A stretch of 64,000 nt of DNA from Spirosoma rigui (lineage in GTDB: Bacteria > Bacteroidota > Bacteroidia > Cytophagales > Spirosomataceae): positions 1,550,001 through 1,614,000 of the forward strand of contig NZ_CP020105.1 in NCBI RefSeq assembly GCF_002067135.1, in the 5' to 3' direction. Below the pieces are notes generated by a model. That model searched no databases and was not told the origin of the DNA. It worked only from the letters and a program-made list of their open reading frames with translations. Numbering within the stretch: position 1 is the first letter of the stretch; every line of letters begins with the position of its first letter. Shown one piece after another: positions 34,988-42,369 of this stretch. Made by a program: the position numbers and the translations under genes.

Positions 34988-35812
34988 ATGAAAGAAGTAG
35001 CAAAATACCTCATAAAAGTTGATGCCGAGTTTAAGGATGGACGCATAGTTCCGGAAATTCCTTATGAAGAAGTAATGCGTCTGGTCAACGAACCAAACAT
35101 TGTCATTATCAAGACCGGAATTCCTCAGGAACTCCTGAATAACGCCATCGAAGCCACGCGTGCCTGGTCGGCAGAAACGCCACTCGCCGAGGCACCCGAT
35201 ACGTTCCGCAATAATCAGCACAAACACCGTCTGCACATCGCTAAAATTCAGCAGGCTCCGCAGCTTTTCCACGATCATACGTTTGACGATATGGATGGAC
35301 TGGCCAGCGAATACCGTCAGAACCTGTTACCGATTTTTGATCCGCTACGGCAGTTCTGGAATTCGCTCACGGGCAACCAGGAAGAATTTGGTTTTCAGGA
35401 AGGCAAGGCCTATTTCCACCCGCAAATCACGCACTACCCCATGGGTGGCAGTTTCTTCGGGCGGCACTGGCACCCGCTTCATCCACAGCAGGTAGGTCAG
35501 ATCCTGGCTCTGAATCAATACGGTCAGGAGTACCACTCGGGTGGTACGGGCTACGTTATCAATGATACCATCGTTGAAACCGAAGGCCACCAGGATCGGG
35601 GTGATCTGATTCTGTTCCGTTACGACCTGCCGCACTGGGTAAGTCCATCAAGCTTTGCTGACCGGTTCAGCTGGGACGATCCAGCCGGGCGCTGGGTGGC
35701 TATCCTGCCCTTTTATAATCCATGGGGAACGCCCGCCGATAAAGATGAACCACAAGGCTGGAAGACCAAGATCAAAACGGCCAAGAATGAATCGACGGAG
35801 GCCGCGGCCTAG
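34988..35812 (+). CDS. Dioxygenase-like (double-stranded beta-helix) protein, unassigned
   Basis: The ATG at 34988 gives 274 residues; the upstream open frame overlaps the promoter. The central part has THYPMGGSFFGRHWHPLHP (H160, H162), a GYV strand, GDLILFRYDLPHWVSP with a distal His at about 216, and an Arg in GRWVAILPF. This spacing fits a Fe(II)/2-oxoglutarate dioxygenase-type jellyroll, but I cannot name the family. It lies between glycan genes and has its own promoter and a following hairpin. Oxidation of a sugar or lipid-linked intermediate is inference. Confidence 0.65.
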   Translation: MKEVAKYLIKVDAEFKDGRIVPEIPYEEVMRLVNEPNIVIIKTGIPQELLNNAIEATRAWSAETPLAEAPDTFRNNQHKHRLHIAKIQQAPQLFHDHTFDDMDGLASEYRQNLLPIFDPLRQFWNSLTGNQEEFGFQEGKAYFHPQITHYPMGGSFFGRHWHPLHPQQVGQILALNQYGQEYHSGGTGYVINDTIVETEGHQDRGDLILFRYDLPHWVSPSSFADRFSWDDPAGRWVAILPFYNPWGTPADKDEPQGWKTKIKTAKNESTEAAA

Positions 35813-35858
35813 TTGTAATTCGTACCCGGCGTATGGCCTAAAAACCAGCGGTGATGCG

Positions 35859-35866
35859 TACCTTTG
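35859..35866 (+). promoter_or_regulatory. Candidate -7 box for the GT2 gene
   Basis: TACCTTTG is a full TAnnTTTG match. Transcription would begin near 35873, directly before the hairpin at 35880-35917. Confidence 0.5.
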
Positions 35867-35879
35867 TTAATATCTAAAA

Positions 35880-35917
35880 AACCCGGTTTGCGCTCAACAA
35901 GCTGCGCGAACCGGGTT
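35880..35917 (+). terminator. Hairpin in the leader of the GT2 gene
   Basis: A 14-base stem (35880-35893 with 35904-35917, one G-U pair) is followed by CATTTTT. It may be the terminator of the preceding gene, but it lies downstream of a -7 box and 13 bases before the GT2 start. Confidence 0.7.
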
Positions 35918-35930
35918 CATTTTTCAGTCT

Positions 35931-36887
35931 ATGGTTAAAGTTAGTGTTCTGATTATCACCTATAATCAGCGTAATTTCATCCGAAAGGCCATCGACAGCG
36001 CTGTAGCGCAGAAGACCACGTTTCCCATCGAAATATTGGTTGGCGATGACTTCTCGTCGGATGGCACGCGGGAGATTATTCAGGAATACGAACGCCAGTA
36101 CCCTGGTTTGGTAATTGGCGTACTGCATCCCCGAAATATGGGTAAAAATGGGGGAATCAACTTTCTGGAGACGCTGAAACTAGCCAAAGGCGAGTACTAC
36201 GCGCTGATGGACGGGGATGACTACTGGACCGATCCCCTGAAGCTTCAGAAACAGGTTGACTTGCTCGATACGCACCCTGACTACTCGATGGCGTTTACCA
36301 ACACGCTGATCACTTATGAAGACGGTGCTCCGTCGCACCTGCTCAATGGTGACGACATGAAGCCTTTCTATACCGTCGATGACCTGATTGGCGAGAACGA
36401 AATCTGGTTCATGGCAACGTCCAGTACACTATACCGTAACAGTATCCGGGAATACCCCGCCTGGTTCAGTGATTCGTCGAGTGGTGATATTCCCCGACTG
36501 ATTCTTAAGGCTAAGATGGGCAAGATTGGTTATCTGCCCGACGTAACGACCGTATACCGCAAGAACCGGGCCGGTGCCAGCTACCACGATAACGAGCGCG
36601 ATGAGAAGTTCCTGCGTAATCGTATCCAGATGTACAGCGATATCAACCGTGAACTCGATCATAAGTACGATCGGGTACTACGCCGGAATATTGCCCGCTA
36701 CTACCGCATGATGCTCGATGCTAAGCAGTATGAGCAGAGCTACTTCCGACGTGCTGGTATCGCCATGAAATACTTATATTTGGGACAGCCCGGCTGGGAC
36801 AAAGCAAAAGATGTGATCCGGGATTACATCGTGCCGGAACCGCTCCGGAAAATCTACAGCACCATTCGGCTACTGCCGTATCGGTAA
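35931..36887 (+). CDS. Glycosyltransferase family 2
   Basis: The 318-residue protein has a GT-A fold: VSVLIITYNQRNFIRKAIDSA at the start, LVGDDFSSDGTREI, and the metal-binding ALMDGDDYWTDP near residue 95. Phrases such as FTNTLITYEDG are typical of the family acting on capsular or O-antigen sugars. There is no membrane segment, so it should work on the cytoplasmic face of the membrane. Donor and acceptor are unknown. Confidence 0.92.
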   Translation: MVKVSVLIITYNQRNFIRKAIDSAVAQKTTFPIEILVGDDFSSDGTREIIQEYERQYPGLVIGVLHPRNMGKNGGINFLETLKLAKGEYYALMDGDDYWTDPLKLQKQVDLLDTHPDYSMAFTNTLITYEDGAPSHLLNGDDMKPFYTVDDLIGENEIWFMATSSTLYRNSIREYPAWFSDSSSGDIPRLILKAKMGKIGYLPDVTTVYRKNRAGASYHDNERDEKFLRNRIQMYSDINRELDHKYDRVLRRNIARYYRMMLDAKQYEQSYFRRAGIAMKYLYLGQPGWDKAKDVIRDYIVPEPLRKIYSTIRLLPYR

Positions 36888-37003
36888 ACACGGCACCTTG
36901 CCGGGGCTGAACAGAAAACTTTGTTTCCATCGGGTTACCGCGTGAGACGCGTATTGCCGTACTATTTGTCACTTATACGTGGGCTGGAATCAGCCGTTCA
37001 GAT

Positions 37004-37774
37004 ATGAAATTAAGCGTCGTTATACCCGCTTACAACGAAGAAGAATCGCTCCCGCCTACGTTGCGGATTTTATACCAGACGTTAGCCAAACACGGGATCG
37101 AACACGAGATCTGCGTGACGAATGACAATTCGAAGGACGGCACGCTGCGCGTGTTGCAGGACCTGGCCGCCACTGAAATTCCAACGTTGGTTTACTACAC
37201 CAACCCCGGCCCTAACGGTTTCGGCTATGCCGTACGGTATGGGCTGGAACGCTTCTCGGGTGACTGTGTAGCTGTTTTCATGGCCGATCTATCCGATGAT
37301 CCCGAAGACCTGGTTCGCTATTACAACAAAATGCGCGAAACCGACGTAGACGCCGTATTCGGTTCCCGTTGGGGAAAAGGAGGGAAAGTAGTTGATTACC
37401 CACCCCTCAAAAAAACAATTAACCGGGTAGCCAACTTCATCGTCAAGATGGTGATGGGAATTAAGTACAACGATACGACGAATGCATTCAAACTCTACAA
37501 ACGCGAGACGATCGAAGGAATAAAACCATTTCTGGCTCCCCACTTTAACCTGACCGTCGAACTACCCCTTAAAGCCATCGTTCGTGGGTATAGTTATGCT
37601 GTAGTGCCAAATAGCTGGACCAATCGGAAGTACGGCGAATCGAAGCTGAAGATCAAGGAGATGGGTAGCCGTTACTTTTTTATTCTCATGTACTGCCTGA
37701 TCGAGAAGTATTTCTCGCAGGGCGACTTCCGTAAGAAAACCGCAGCATCGACGCCGAAACCGGTGAGCCGTTGA
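37004..37774 (+). CDS. Glycosyltransferase family 2, polyprenyl-phosphate sugar synthase-like
   Basis: The 256-residue protein resembles dolichol-phosphate mannose synthase (DPM1) and related polyprenyl-phosphate glycosyltransferases: LSVVIPAYNEEESLPPTL, VTNDNSKDGT, and FMADLSDDPEDL as the acidic metal site. GSRWGKGGKV and NRKYGESKLKIKEM are in the right positions. It lacks C-terminal membrane segments. It could make the lipid-linked sugar donor used by the GT39-like enzyme at 31954. Confidence 0.88.
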   Translation: MKLSVVIPAYNEEESLPPTLRILYQTLAKHGIEHEICVTNDNSKDGTLRVLQDLAATEIPTLVYYTNPGPNGFGYAVRYGLERFSGDCVAVFMADLSDDPEDLVRYYNKMRETDVDAVFGSRWGKGGKVVDYPPLKKTINRVANFIVKMVMGIKYNDTTNAFKLYKRETIEGIKPFLAPHFNLTVELPLKAIVRGYSYAVVPNSWTNRKYGESKLKIKEMGSRYFFILMYCLIEKYFSQGDFRKKTAASTPKPVSR

Positions 37775-37796
37775 CACAGCCTCTGTTGCCAGACTG

Positions 37797-38246
37797 CTAG
37801 TGCCAGCCCAGCATAGCCCGGATATGGGGAAGCTGGTAAAGTGCCAGCGTTTGTACAACAGCCCAGAAGAGCGCGCTGCCCAGCATGTACAGCAGGAGCC
37901 TGACCCGGTTGACCCGAAATGATACTGCCAGCGCCGTTCCCCCGATGGGCGTAAGCAATAAAGGAGTAAGGAACGCAATGCCCAATAACCCCGATCGGCG
38001 CCAGACCCGGACGGCAAGCCGGGTACGGCGGGAAAACCGTTTTGGCGTACGGGGCCGGTATCGATCCAGCAACGCCTGTAGAGCCGCTCCGGCATACGTT
38101 ATTACAACAACACTGAGCATCATTCCCAGTACCGTACAAGCCGCCGTCTCGAGCCAGGAAAGGCCCAAAGCCAAACCCGACAGCGGCCCGCCAACGAATT
38201 TGATCGTACTGGCAATGATAACGGAAGCGTACCGGGCAAACTGCAT
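37797..38246 (-). CDS. Small integral membrane protein
   Basis: The 149-residue protein has about three to four membrane segments separated by a basic loop (RYRPRTPKRFSRRTRLAVRVW, about residues 62-82). The segment FLTPLLLTPIGGTALAVSF looks like part of a small transporter or VTT-like fold. I do not recognise the family with confidence. It is convergent with the GT2 gene and divergent from the hydrolase gene. Confidence 0.65.
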   Translation of the reverse strand: MQFARYASVIIASTIKFVGGPLSGLALGLSWLETAACTVLGMMLSVVVITYAGAALQALLDRYRPRTPKRFSRRTRLAVRVWRRSGLLGIAFLTPLLLTPIGGTALAVSFRVNRVRLLLYMLGSALFWAVVQTLALYQLPHIRAMLGWH

Positions 38247-38303
38247 GAAATTCTATTTAGTCTTGTAACAACGCCTTAAAAGTAAGCGTTGTTCACTGTA
38301 TCT

Positions 38304-39272
38304 ATGCCGCTAATTTCCTCCGCTTACGCTGGCCCACCGGCTTACCAGTACAACGGGCACCTGCAAACGATCATTCCAAGTCTGACGCGGGCGGTTGCCG
38401 GTGTCAGCTATACCCGCGAACGGCTGACACTTACGGACGGTGATTTTGTGGATCTGGACTGGATCAAACGGGGGAATAAACGACTGGTTATTGTCACGCA
38501 CGGCCTTGAGGGGGACAGCAGCCGGCAATACATGCTGGGAACGGCCAAGCTTTTCGCGGAAGCTGATTTCGACGTGCTGGCCTGGAACTGCCGGTCGTGC
38601 AGTGGAGAAATGAACCGTGCCTTCCGCTTGTATAATCACGGCGAAATCGGGGATATTGGCGAAGTAATTCAGCACGCGCTCCGAACAAATGCATACAATG
38701 AGGTGACGCTGGTTGGATATAGTATGGGTGGCAACATTACGCTGAAATACCTGGGTGTTCAGGGCAAAAACACACCAGCAGCGATTACGTGCGGTATCGC
38801 CATCTCATCGCCAACAGATCTGGAGGCCAGCGCTCTGTTGCTCGATCGTCCATCAAATCGGTTCTACCGAAACCGATTTATGAGAAAGCTTTTGGTGAAA
38901 ATCAGTCAGAAGGCCGCTGGCTTCCCCGACCGTCTGGATATGACGAAGTTGAAGCTGGTCAGGCGCTGGCGCGATTTCGATGATTTCTTTTCGGCACCCG
39001 TCAATAATTACCGCGATGCGGGGGATTTTTATCAGCAGGCATCGGCCGTTAACTACATGGCCGACATAACCGTGCCGACGCTATTGCTGAATGCCCAGAA
39101 TGATCCCCTGCTATCGCCCGAGTGTTCCCCCGCCTGGCTTGCCGAGAACCACCCGCACATCTACCTAGAGACGCCCCGGATGGGCGGGCACGTCGGCTTC
39201 GCGCTACCCCGAGACCCATATACGTATGCCGAACGGCGGGCGCTTGCCTTTGCGCAGGGTAACCTATCCTGA
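38304..39272 (+). CDS. YheT-family alpha/beta hydrolase
   Basis: I chose the ATG at 38304 over a TTG 15 bases upstream. The 322-residue protein starts with the YheT-type PPAYQYNGHLQTIIP and has VTHGLEGDSSRQY (oxyanion region), the nucleophile elbow GYSMGG, an acid in NAQNDPLLSP and the His in GGHVGF. The family (COG0429) includes carboxylesterases of unknown natural substrate. It ends 6 bases before the convergent MerR-type gene. Confidence 0.9.
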   Translation: MPLISSAYAGPPAYQYNGHLQTIIPSLTRAVAGVSYTRERLTLTDGDFVDLDWIKRGNKRLVIVTHGLEGDSSRQYMLGTAKLFAEADFDVLAWNCRSCSGEMNRAFRLYNHGEIGDIGEVIQHALRTNAYNEVTLVGYSMGGNITLKYLGVQGKNTPAAITCGIAISSPTDLEASALLLDRPSNRFYRNRFMRKLLVKISQKAAGFPDRLDMTKLKLVRRWRDFDDFFSAPVNNYRDAGDFYQQASAVNYMADITVPTLLLNAQNDPLLSPECSPAWLAENHPHIYLETPRMGGHVGFALPRDPYTYAERRALAFAQGNLS

Positions 39273-39278
39273 CACGCG

Positions 39279-40157
39279 CTACGAACCGGCAATGCGAATA
39301 AGGTCTTCGATCTGGTTGATTACTGTTGCATTTTCGGGCAGTTCTATGTCCTGTCCAACGACCTGATAACCTGTTAACAGCAGATGTGAGTCGGGGAAAG
39401 CCTTCACAAGCCGGTTCACGTAGGGCTGTACCTCGTGGTTTGAGGGTACAGAAGTAAGCGCCGTGAAAATGTAATCCGGCCGGTGTACATTGTAGGCAAA
39501 CACCAGCTCGTTGAAGGGCAGACTTTGACCCAGGTAAATCACCTTGTTGTAGCGGGCACGGATAACGTAGTTGGCAAACAGCAGACTTATTTCATGAAGC
39601 TCACCCTCGGGAAGGTAGAGCATGTACTTTTTGCCGTTTGGACGCTGTTTGCTCACCTGCCCGTCAATGGCTACAATGATCTTCTGGCGAATAAGATTTG
39701 TGATGAAGTGCTCCTGCGCTGGCCCAACCGATCCCGTTACCCAGAGGGTGCCGATACGGCTCAGGAAAGGATAGATGATGTGGATCATCGTATCCTCGAA
39801 GCCAAACTGGAGAATATTGGTACTGACAATTTTTTCGAACCGTTCTTCATCCAGATCAATCATAGAGATTGTCAGGGCGTGGATCTGATCGGGATAATTG
39901 AGCTGCCGGTCGGATATTTTGATGACCTCGCGGTACATCTCTTCAATGGACAGTTTTGAAATCTCCGATATTTTGTAACCGTGATCTTTTAGCAGTGAAA
40001 TGTTCAACACCAGCTTCAAATCCCGGTCGTCATATGTTCGAATATTTGTGTCCGTGCGCTTGGGCGAAATGATATTGTAGCGCTGCTCCCAGATACGTAA
40101 CGTATGGGCTTTTATGCCAGAGAGTTGCTCTAAATCCTTGATTGAGTAATTGCTCAT
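39279..40157 (-). CDS. MerR-type regulator with cobalamin-binding domain (CarH/LitR-like)
   Basis: The 292-residue protein has a MerR helix-turn-helix (YSIKDLEQLSGIKAHTLRIWEQRY), a four-helix domain with the CarH-type Wx9EH motif (W139, E149, H150) and a Rossmann-like domain with ELHEIS (His188) at the place of the lower-axial cobalamin ligand motif ExHxxG, the last Gly being Ser. CarH binds adenosylcobalamin, represses carotenoid genes in the dark and releases DNA in light. It lies directly downstream of a carotenoid gene on the same strand, which supports that role. Confidence 0.85.
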   Translation of the reverse strand: MSNYSIKDLEQLSGIKAHTLRIWEQRYNIISPKRTDTNIRTYDDRDLKLVLNISLLKDHGYKISEISKLSIEEMYREVIKISDRQLNYPDQIHALTISMIDLDEERFEKIVSTNILQFGFEDTMIHIIYPFLSRIGTLWVTGSVGPAQEHFITNLIRQKIIVAIDGQVSKQRPNGKKYMLYLPEGELHEISLLFANYVIRARYNKVIYLGQSLPFNELVFAYNVHRPDYIFTALTSVPSNHEVQPYVNRLVKAFPDSHLLLTGYQVVGQDIELPENATVINQIEDLIRIAGS

Positions 40158-40327
40158 AAGACAAATTAGCTACGGGTATACAGAAGGTTAGCTGACAAAT
40201 CACGCGTTTTGCGTACCTAATCCATACCGGTTCAGTAGATTATCTACGACAGGCATGCCCGGCTGGATGCCGTTGATTATGCAAATCACGTAAAATAAAC
40301 CTAAAGATAGCTATTTTGTTTAACTTT

Positions 40328-40987
40328 TCACCGCAAATGCATCAACAGATTGTGTAAAGCGAAGAAGAGGAACTGAAGGGCCAGCAACCACTTGGCGAGC
40401 CGGTTATACTTTCTAAATGGTAAATAATACCAGAGGCTAAACAGGGCGGCCGAAACCAGCCACCAGGCTACATAGTTTTGCAGGGGAACGGGCTGGTTGT
40501 ACCAGGTCCAGAAATCGAGTGCTACCGCTACGGGTTCGATAAAGACATCGAGCACAACCATCAGCGTAGAAGCCAAGAGTATTTTCAGCCAGACCGGTAC
40601 GCGAAGCTGGTCACATACTGAGCCGCAGCAGTAAGACAGCGTTAACCAGTTAATGCCAATCACGGGCGGTACCGACCATATCTTAGCGCCCAGTCCCCAG
40701 CCGTAAGCGTACCGACCAAAAATAGCTTCGGTATGCACCCCTATTACTTCAATGAAATAACTGGTTAGCAATGCGACCGCAATATAAATGTAGAAAGCAG
40801 GACGCCAGTCGGTGTGATACAGCAGCAAAACAACCAGCGAACTGATGATGGTTAGAGGGCTCAGGGGCCGAAAATAATCGGCCAGCATGGGTAGCTGGAG
40901 CCCAAAGACACCGGCTACGTAGGCCAGTATCAGCACCGTTTTGATAGTAGGATGATGACGTGATGATATGGGAATACTGCTTGCCAT
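40328..40987 (-). CDS. Carotenoid biosynthesis membrane protein, CruF-like
   Basis: The ATG at 40987 begins before the first membrane segment; the longer frame runs through the tRNA-His gene and is not credible. The 219-residue protein has about seven membrane segments and the family signature EVIGVHTEAIFGRYAYG with VPPVIGINW. This is the carotenoid synthesis family (Pfam Caroten_synth, DUF422) that includes CruF 1',2'-hydratase. It should act on a carotenoid in the inner membrane. The CarH-like gene follows after 170 bases. Confidence 0.85.
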   Translation of the reverse strand: MASSIPISSRHHPTIKTVLILAYVAGVFGLQLPMLADYFRPLSPLTIISSLVVLLLYHTDWRPAFYIYIAVALLTSYFIEVIGVHTEAIFGRYAYGWGLGAKIWSVPPVIGINWLTLSYCCGSVCDQLRVPVWLKILLASTLMVVLDVFIEPVAVALDFWTWYNQPVPLQNYVAWWLVSAALFSLWYYLPFRKYNRLAKWLLALQFLFFALHNLLMHLR

Positions 40988-41033
40988 GTGGGGAAAACCG
41001 CTTGTACCAACGGAAAGTTGGGTGGCAGGGCAT

Positions 41034-41060
41034 AAAAAAACCCTGATACACAGGGTTTTT
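41034..41060 (-). terminator. Terminator downstream of tRNA-His
   Basis: Arms 41036-41045 and 41051-41060 pair perfectly over 10 bases with a 5-base loop. On the minus strand the stem ends in a run of seven T. Confidence 0.9.
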
Positions 41061-41067
41061 AGAAGAG

Positions 41068-41142
41068 GGTGAAAGACGGGGCTCGAACCCGCGACCTCCG
41101 GAACCACAATCCGGCGCTCTAACCAACTGAGCTACAATCACC
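41068..41142 (-). tRNA. tRNA-His (GTG)
   Basis: On the minus strand the cloverleaf reads with a D arm (GCTC/GAGC), an anticodon stem CCGGA/TCCGG around TTGTGGT (anticodon GTG) and a T arm with TTCGAGC. An extra 5' G pairs with position 73, as expected for tRNA-His. The acceptor stem as read has two adjacent U-U oppositions. CCA is not encoded. Confidence 0.93.
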
Positions 41143-41183
41143 GTTTTTGAGAATGCAAAAGTAGCAGATATTGCTTAAACTGC

Positions 41184-41232
41184 AATGGATAATGTAGAAT
41201 AAGACTACAGTTTTTATTCTACATTATCCATT
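41184..41232. terminator. AT-rich palindromic terminator after the SOD gene
   Basis: Perfect 19-base arms (41184-41202 and 41214-41232) with an 11-base loop lie 7 bases past the SOD stop codon, between it and tRNA-His. Confidence 0.8.
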
Positions 41233-41239
41233 CAACCAG

Positions 41240-41854
41240 TTAGGCCTGCTTGCCTTTCTGGTAGCGTTGCTCAGCCGCGCTCCAGTCGATGACGTTGAAA
41301 AAAGCGGCAATATAGTCGGGCCGGCGGTTCTGATATTTCAGGTAGTACGCGTGTTCCCACACGTCGAGACCAATAATGGGGAAGCCTTTAACGTCGGCAA
41401 TATCCATCAGTGGGTTATCCTGGTTTGGCGTCGACGTAACGGCCAGTTCACCACCGGGTGTTACGATCAACCAGGCCCAGCCTGATCCGAAGCGTGTAGT
41501 GGCCGCCTTGGTGAATTCTTCCTTGAAGGCATCGAACGAACCAAACTTGGCTGTGATGGCATCGGCCAGTTCACCCGTTGGCTGTCCACCCCCACTGCCC
41601 GTAATGGTATTCCAGAACATGGTGTGATTGTAGTGGCCACCACCATTGTTACGCACAGCTACCGGCGCTGAACTGATACTGCCCAGCAGATCCTCGATAG
41701 ATTTGTTCTCCATCTCGGTACCGGCAATAGCGTTGTTGAGGTTGGTTACGTAGGCGTTATGGTGTTTGCCATGGTGAATTTCCATGGTCTGCTTATCAAT
41801 ATTTGGCTCAAGCGAATCGCTTGGGTAGGGTAGCGGATCTAAGACAAATGCCAT
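41240..41854 (-). CDS. Fe/Mn superoxide dismutase
   Basis: The 204-residue protein has the four metal ligands at H27, H77 ([10 protein letters not shown]), D164 and H168 (DVWEHAYY). The active-site Gln lies in the NQDNPL segment near residue 145, the position typical of manganese-type enzymes, so Mn or cambialistic use is likely. There is no signal peptide; it detoxifies superoxide in the cytoplasm. Confidence 0.95.
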   Translation of the reverse strand: MAFVLDPLPYPSDSLEPNIDKQTMEIHHGKHHNAYVTNLNNAIAGTEMENKSIEDLLGSISSAPVAVRNNGGGHYNHTMFWNTITGSGGGQPTGELADAITAKFGSFDAFKEEFTKAATTRFGSGWAWLIVTPGGELAVTSTPNQDNPLMDIADVKGFPIIGLDVWEHAYYLKYQNRRPDYIAAFFNVIDWSAAEQRYQKGKQA

Positions 41855-41912
41855 TGTTGGTACTGGTTTAGAATGAAAGATAGTTCGGTTTGAGTAACAA
41901 AGCCTGTCAACG

Positions 41913-42347
41913 TTATGTTCTTAAGCGCTGAAAAAACTTTGCCAGTAATGCCTGACTTTCGGTAGCCAAAATGCCGGTTTCCAGTCTGGTTTTCGGATGA
42001 AGCAACGACGGTGTAACCCGGCTGTAACCCCGCTTGGCGTCGGGGGCGCCAATGACCAGTCGGCCGACCTGCGCCCAGAACAAAGCCCCCGCGCACATCA
42101 CACAGGGCTCCAGCGTAACATACAGGGTGCAGTCGCTCAGGTATTTGCCGCCGAGGTAGTTGGCCGCAGCGGTAATAGCCAGTAGCTCGGCGTGTGCCGT
42201 TACGTCGTTCAGCAGCTCGGTCTGGTTGCGTCCTTTACCAATAATTCGGTTCCGGCAAACGACAACGGCACCCACAGGGATTTCACCATCTTCGGCCGCT
42301 TCTTCGGCCAGCCCGAGGGCAATATCCATGAAATAGTCATCCGTCAT
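41913..42347 (-). CDS. tadA: tRNA-specific adenosine deaminase
   Basis: I chose the ATG at 42347 over a TTG three codons upstream, giving 144 residues. The zinc and catalytic motifs are HAE (H52, E54) and PCVMC (C82, C85). EIPVGAVVV and FFQRLR match TadA, which makes inosine at the wobble position of tRNA-Arg. A guanine-deaminase-like role is less likely given the length. It lies between the SOD gene and the large secreted protein on the same strand. Confidence 0.9.
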   Translation of the reverse strand: MTDDYFMDIALGLAEEAAEDGEIPVGAVVVCRNRIIGKGRNQTELLNDVTAHAELLAITAAANYLGGKYLSDCTLYVTLEPCVMCAGALFWAQVGRLVIGAPDAKRGYSRVTPSLLHPKTRLETGILATESQALLAKFFQRLRT

Positions 42348-42369
42348 AGCCAACAAGGGGATAATAGGA

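Noticed and set aside
41050-41107. Longer N-terminus for the CruF-like protein
   Set aside because: The open frame continues into tRNA-His and its terminator, so the ATG at 40987 is used.
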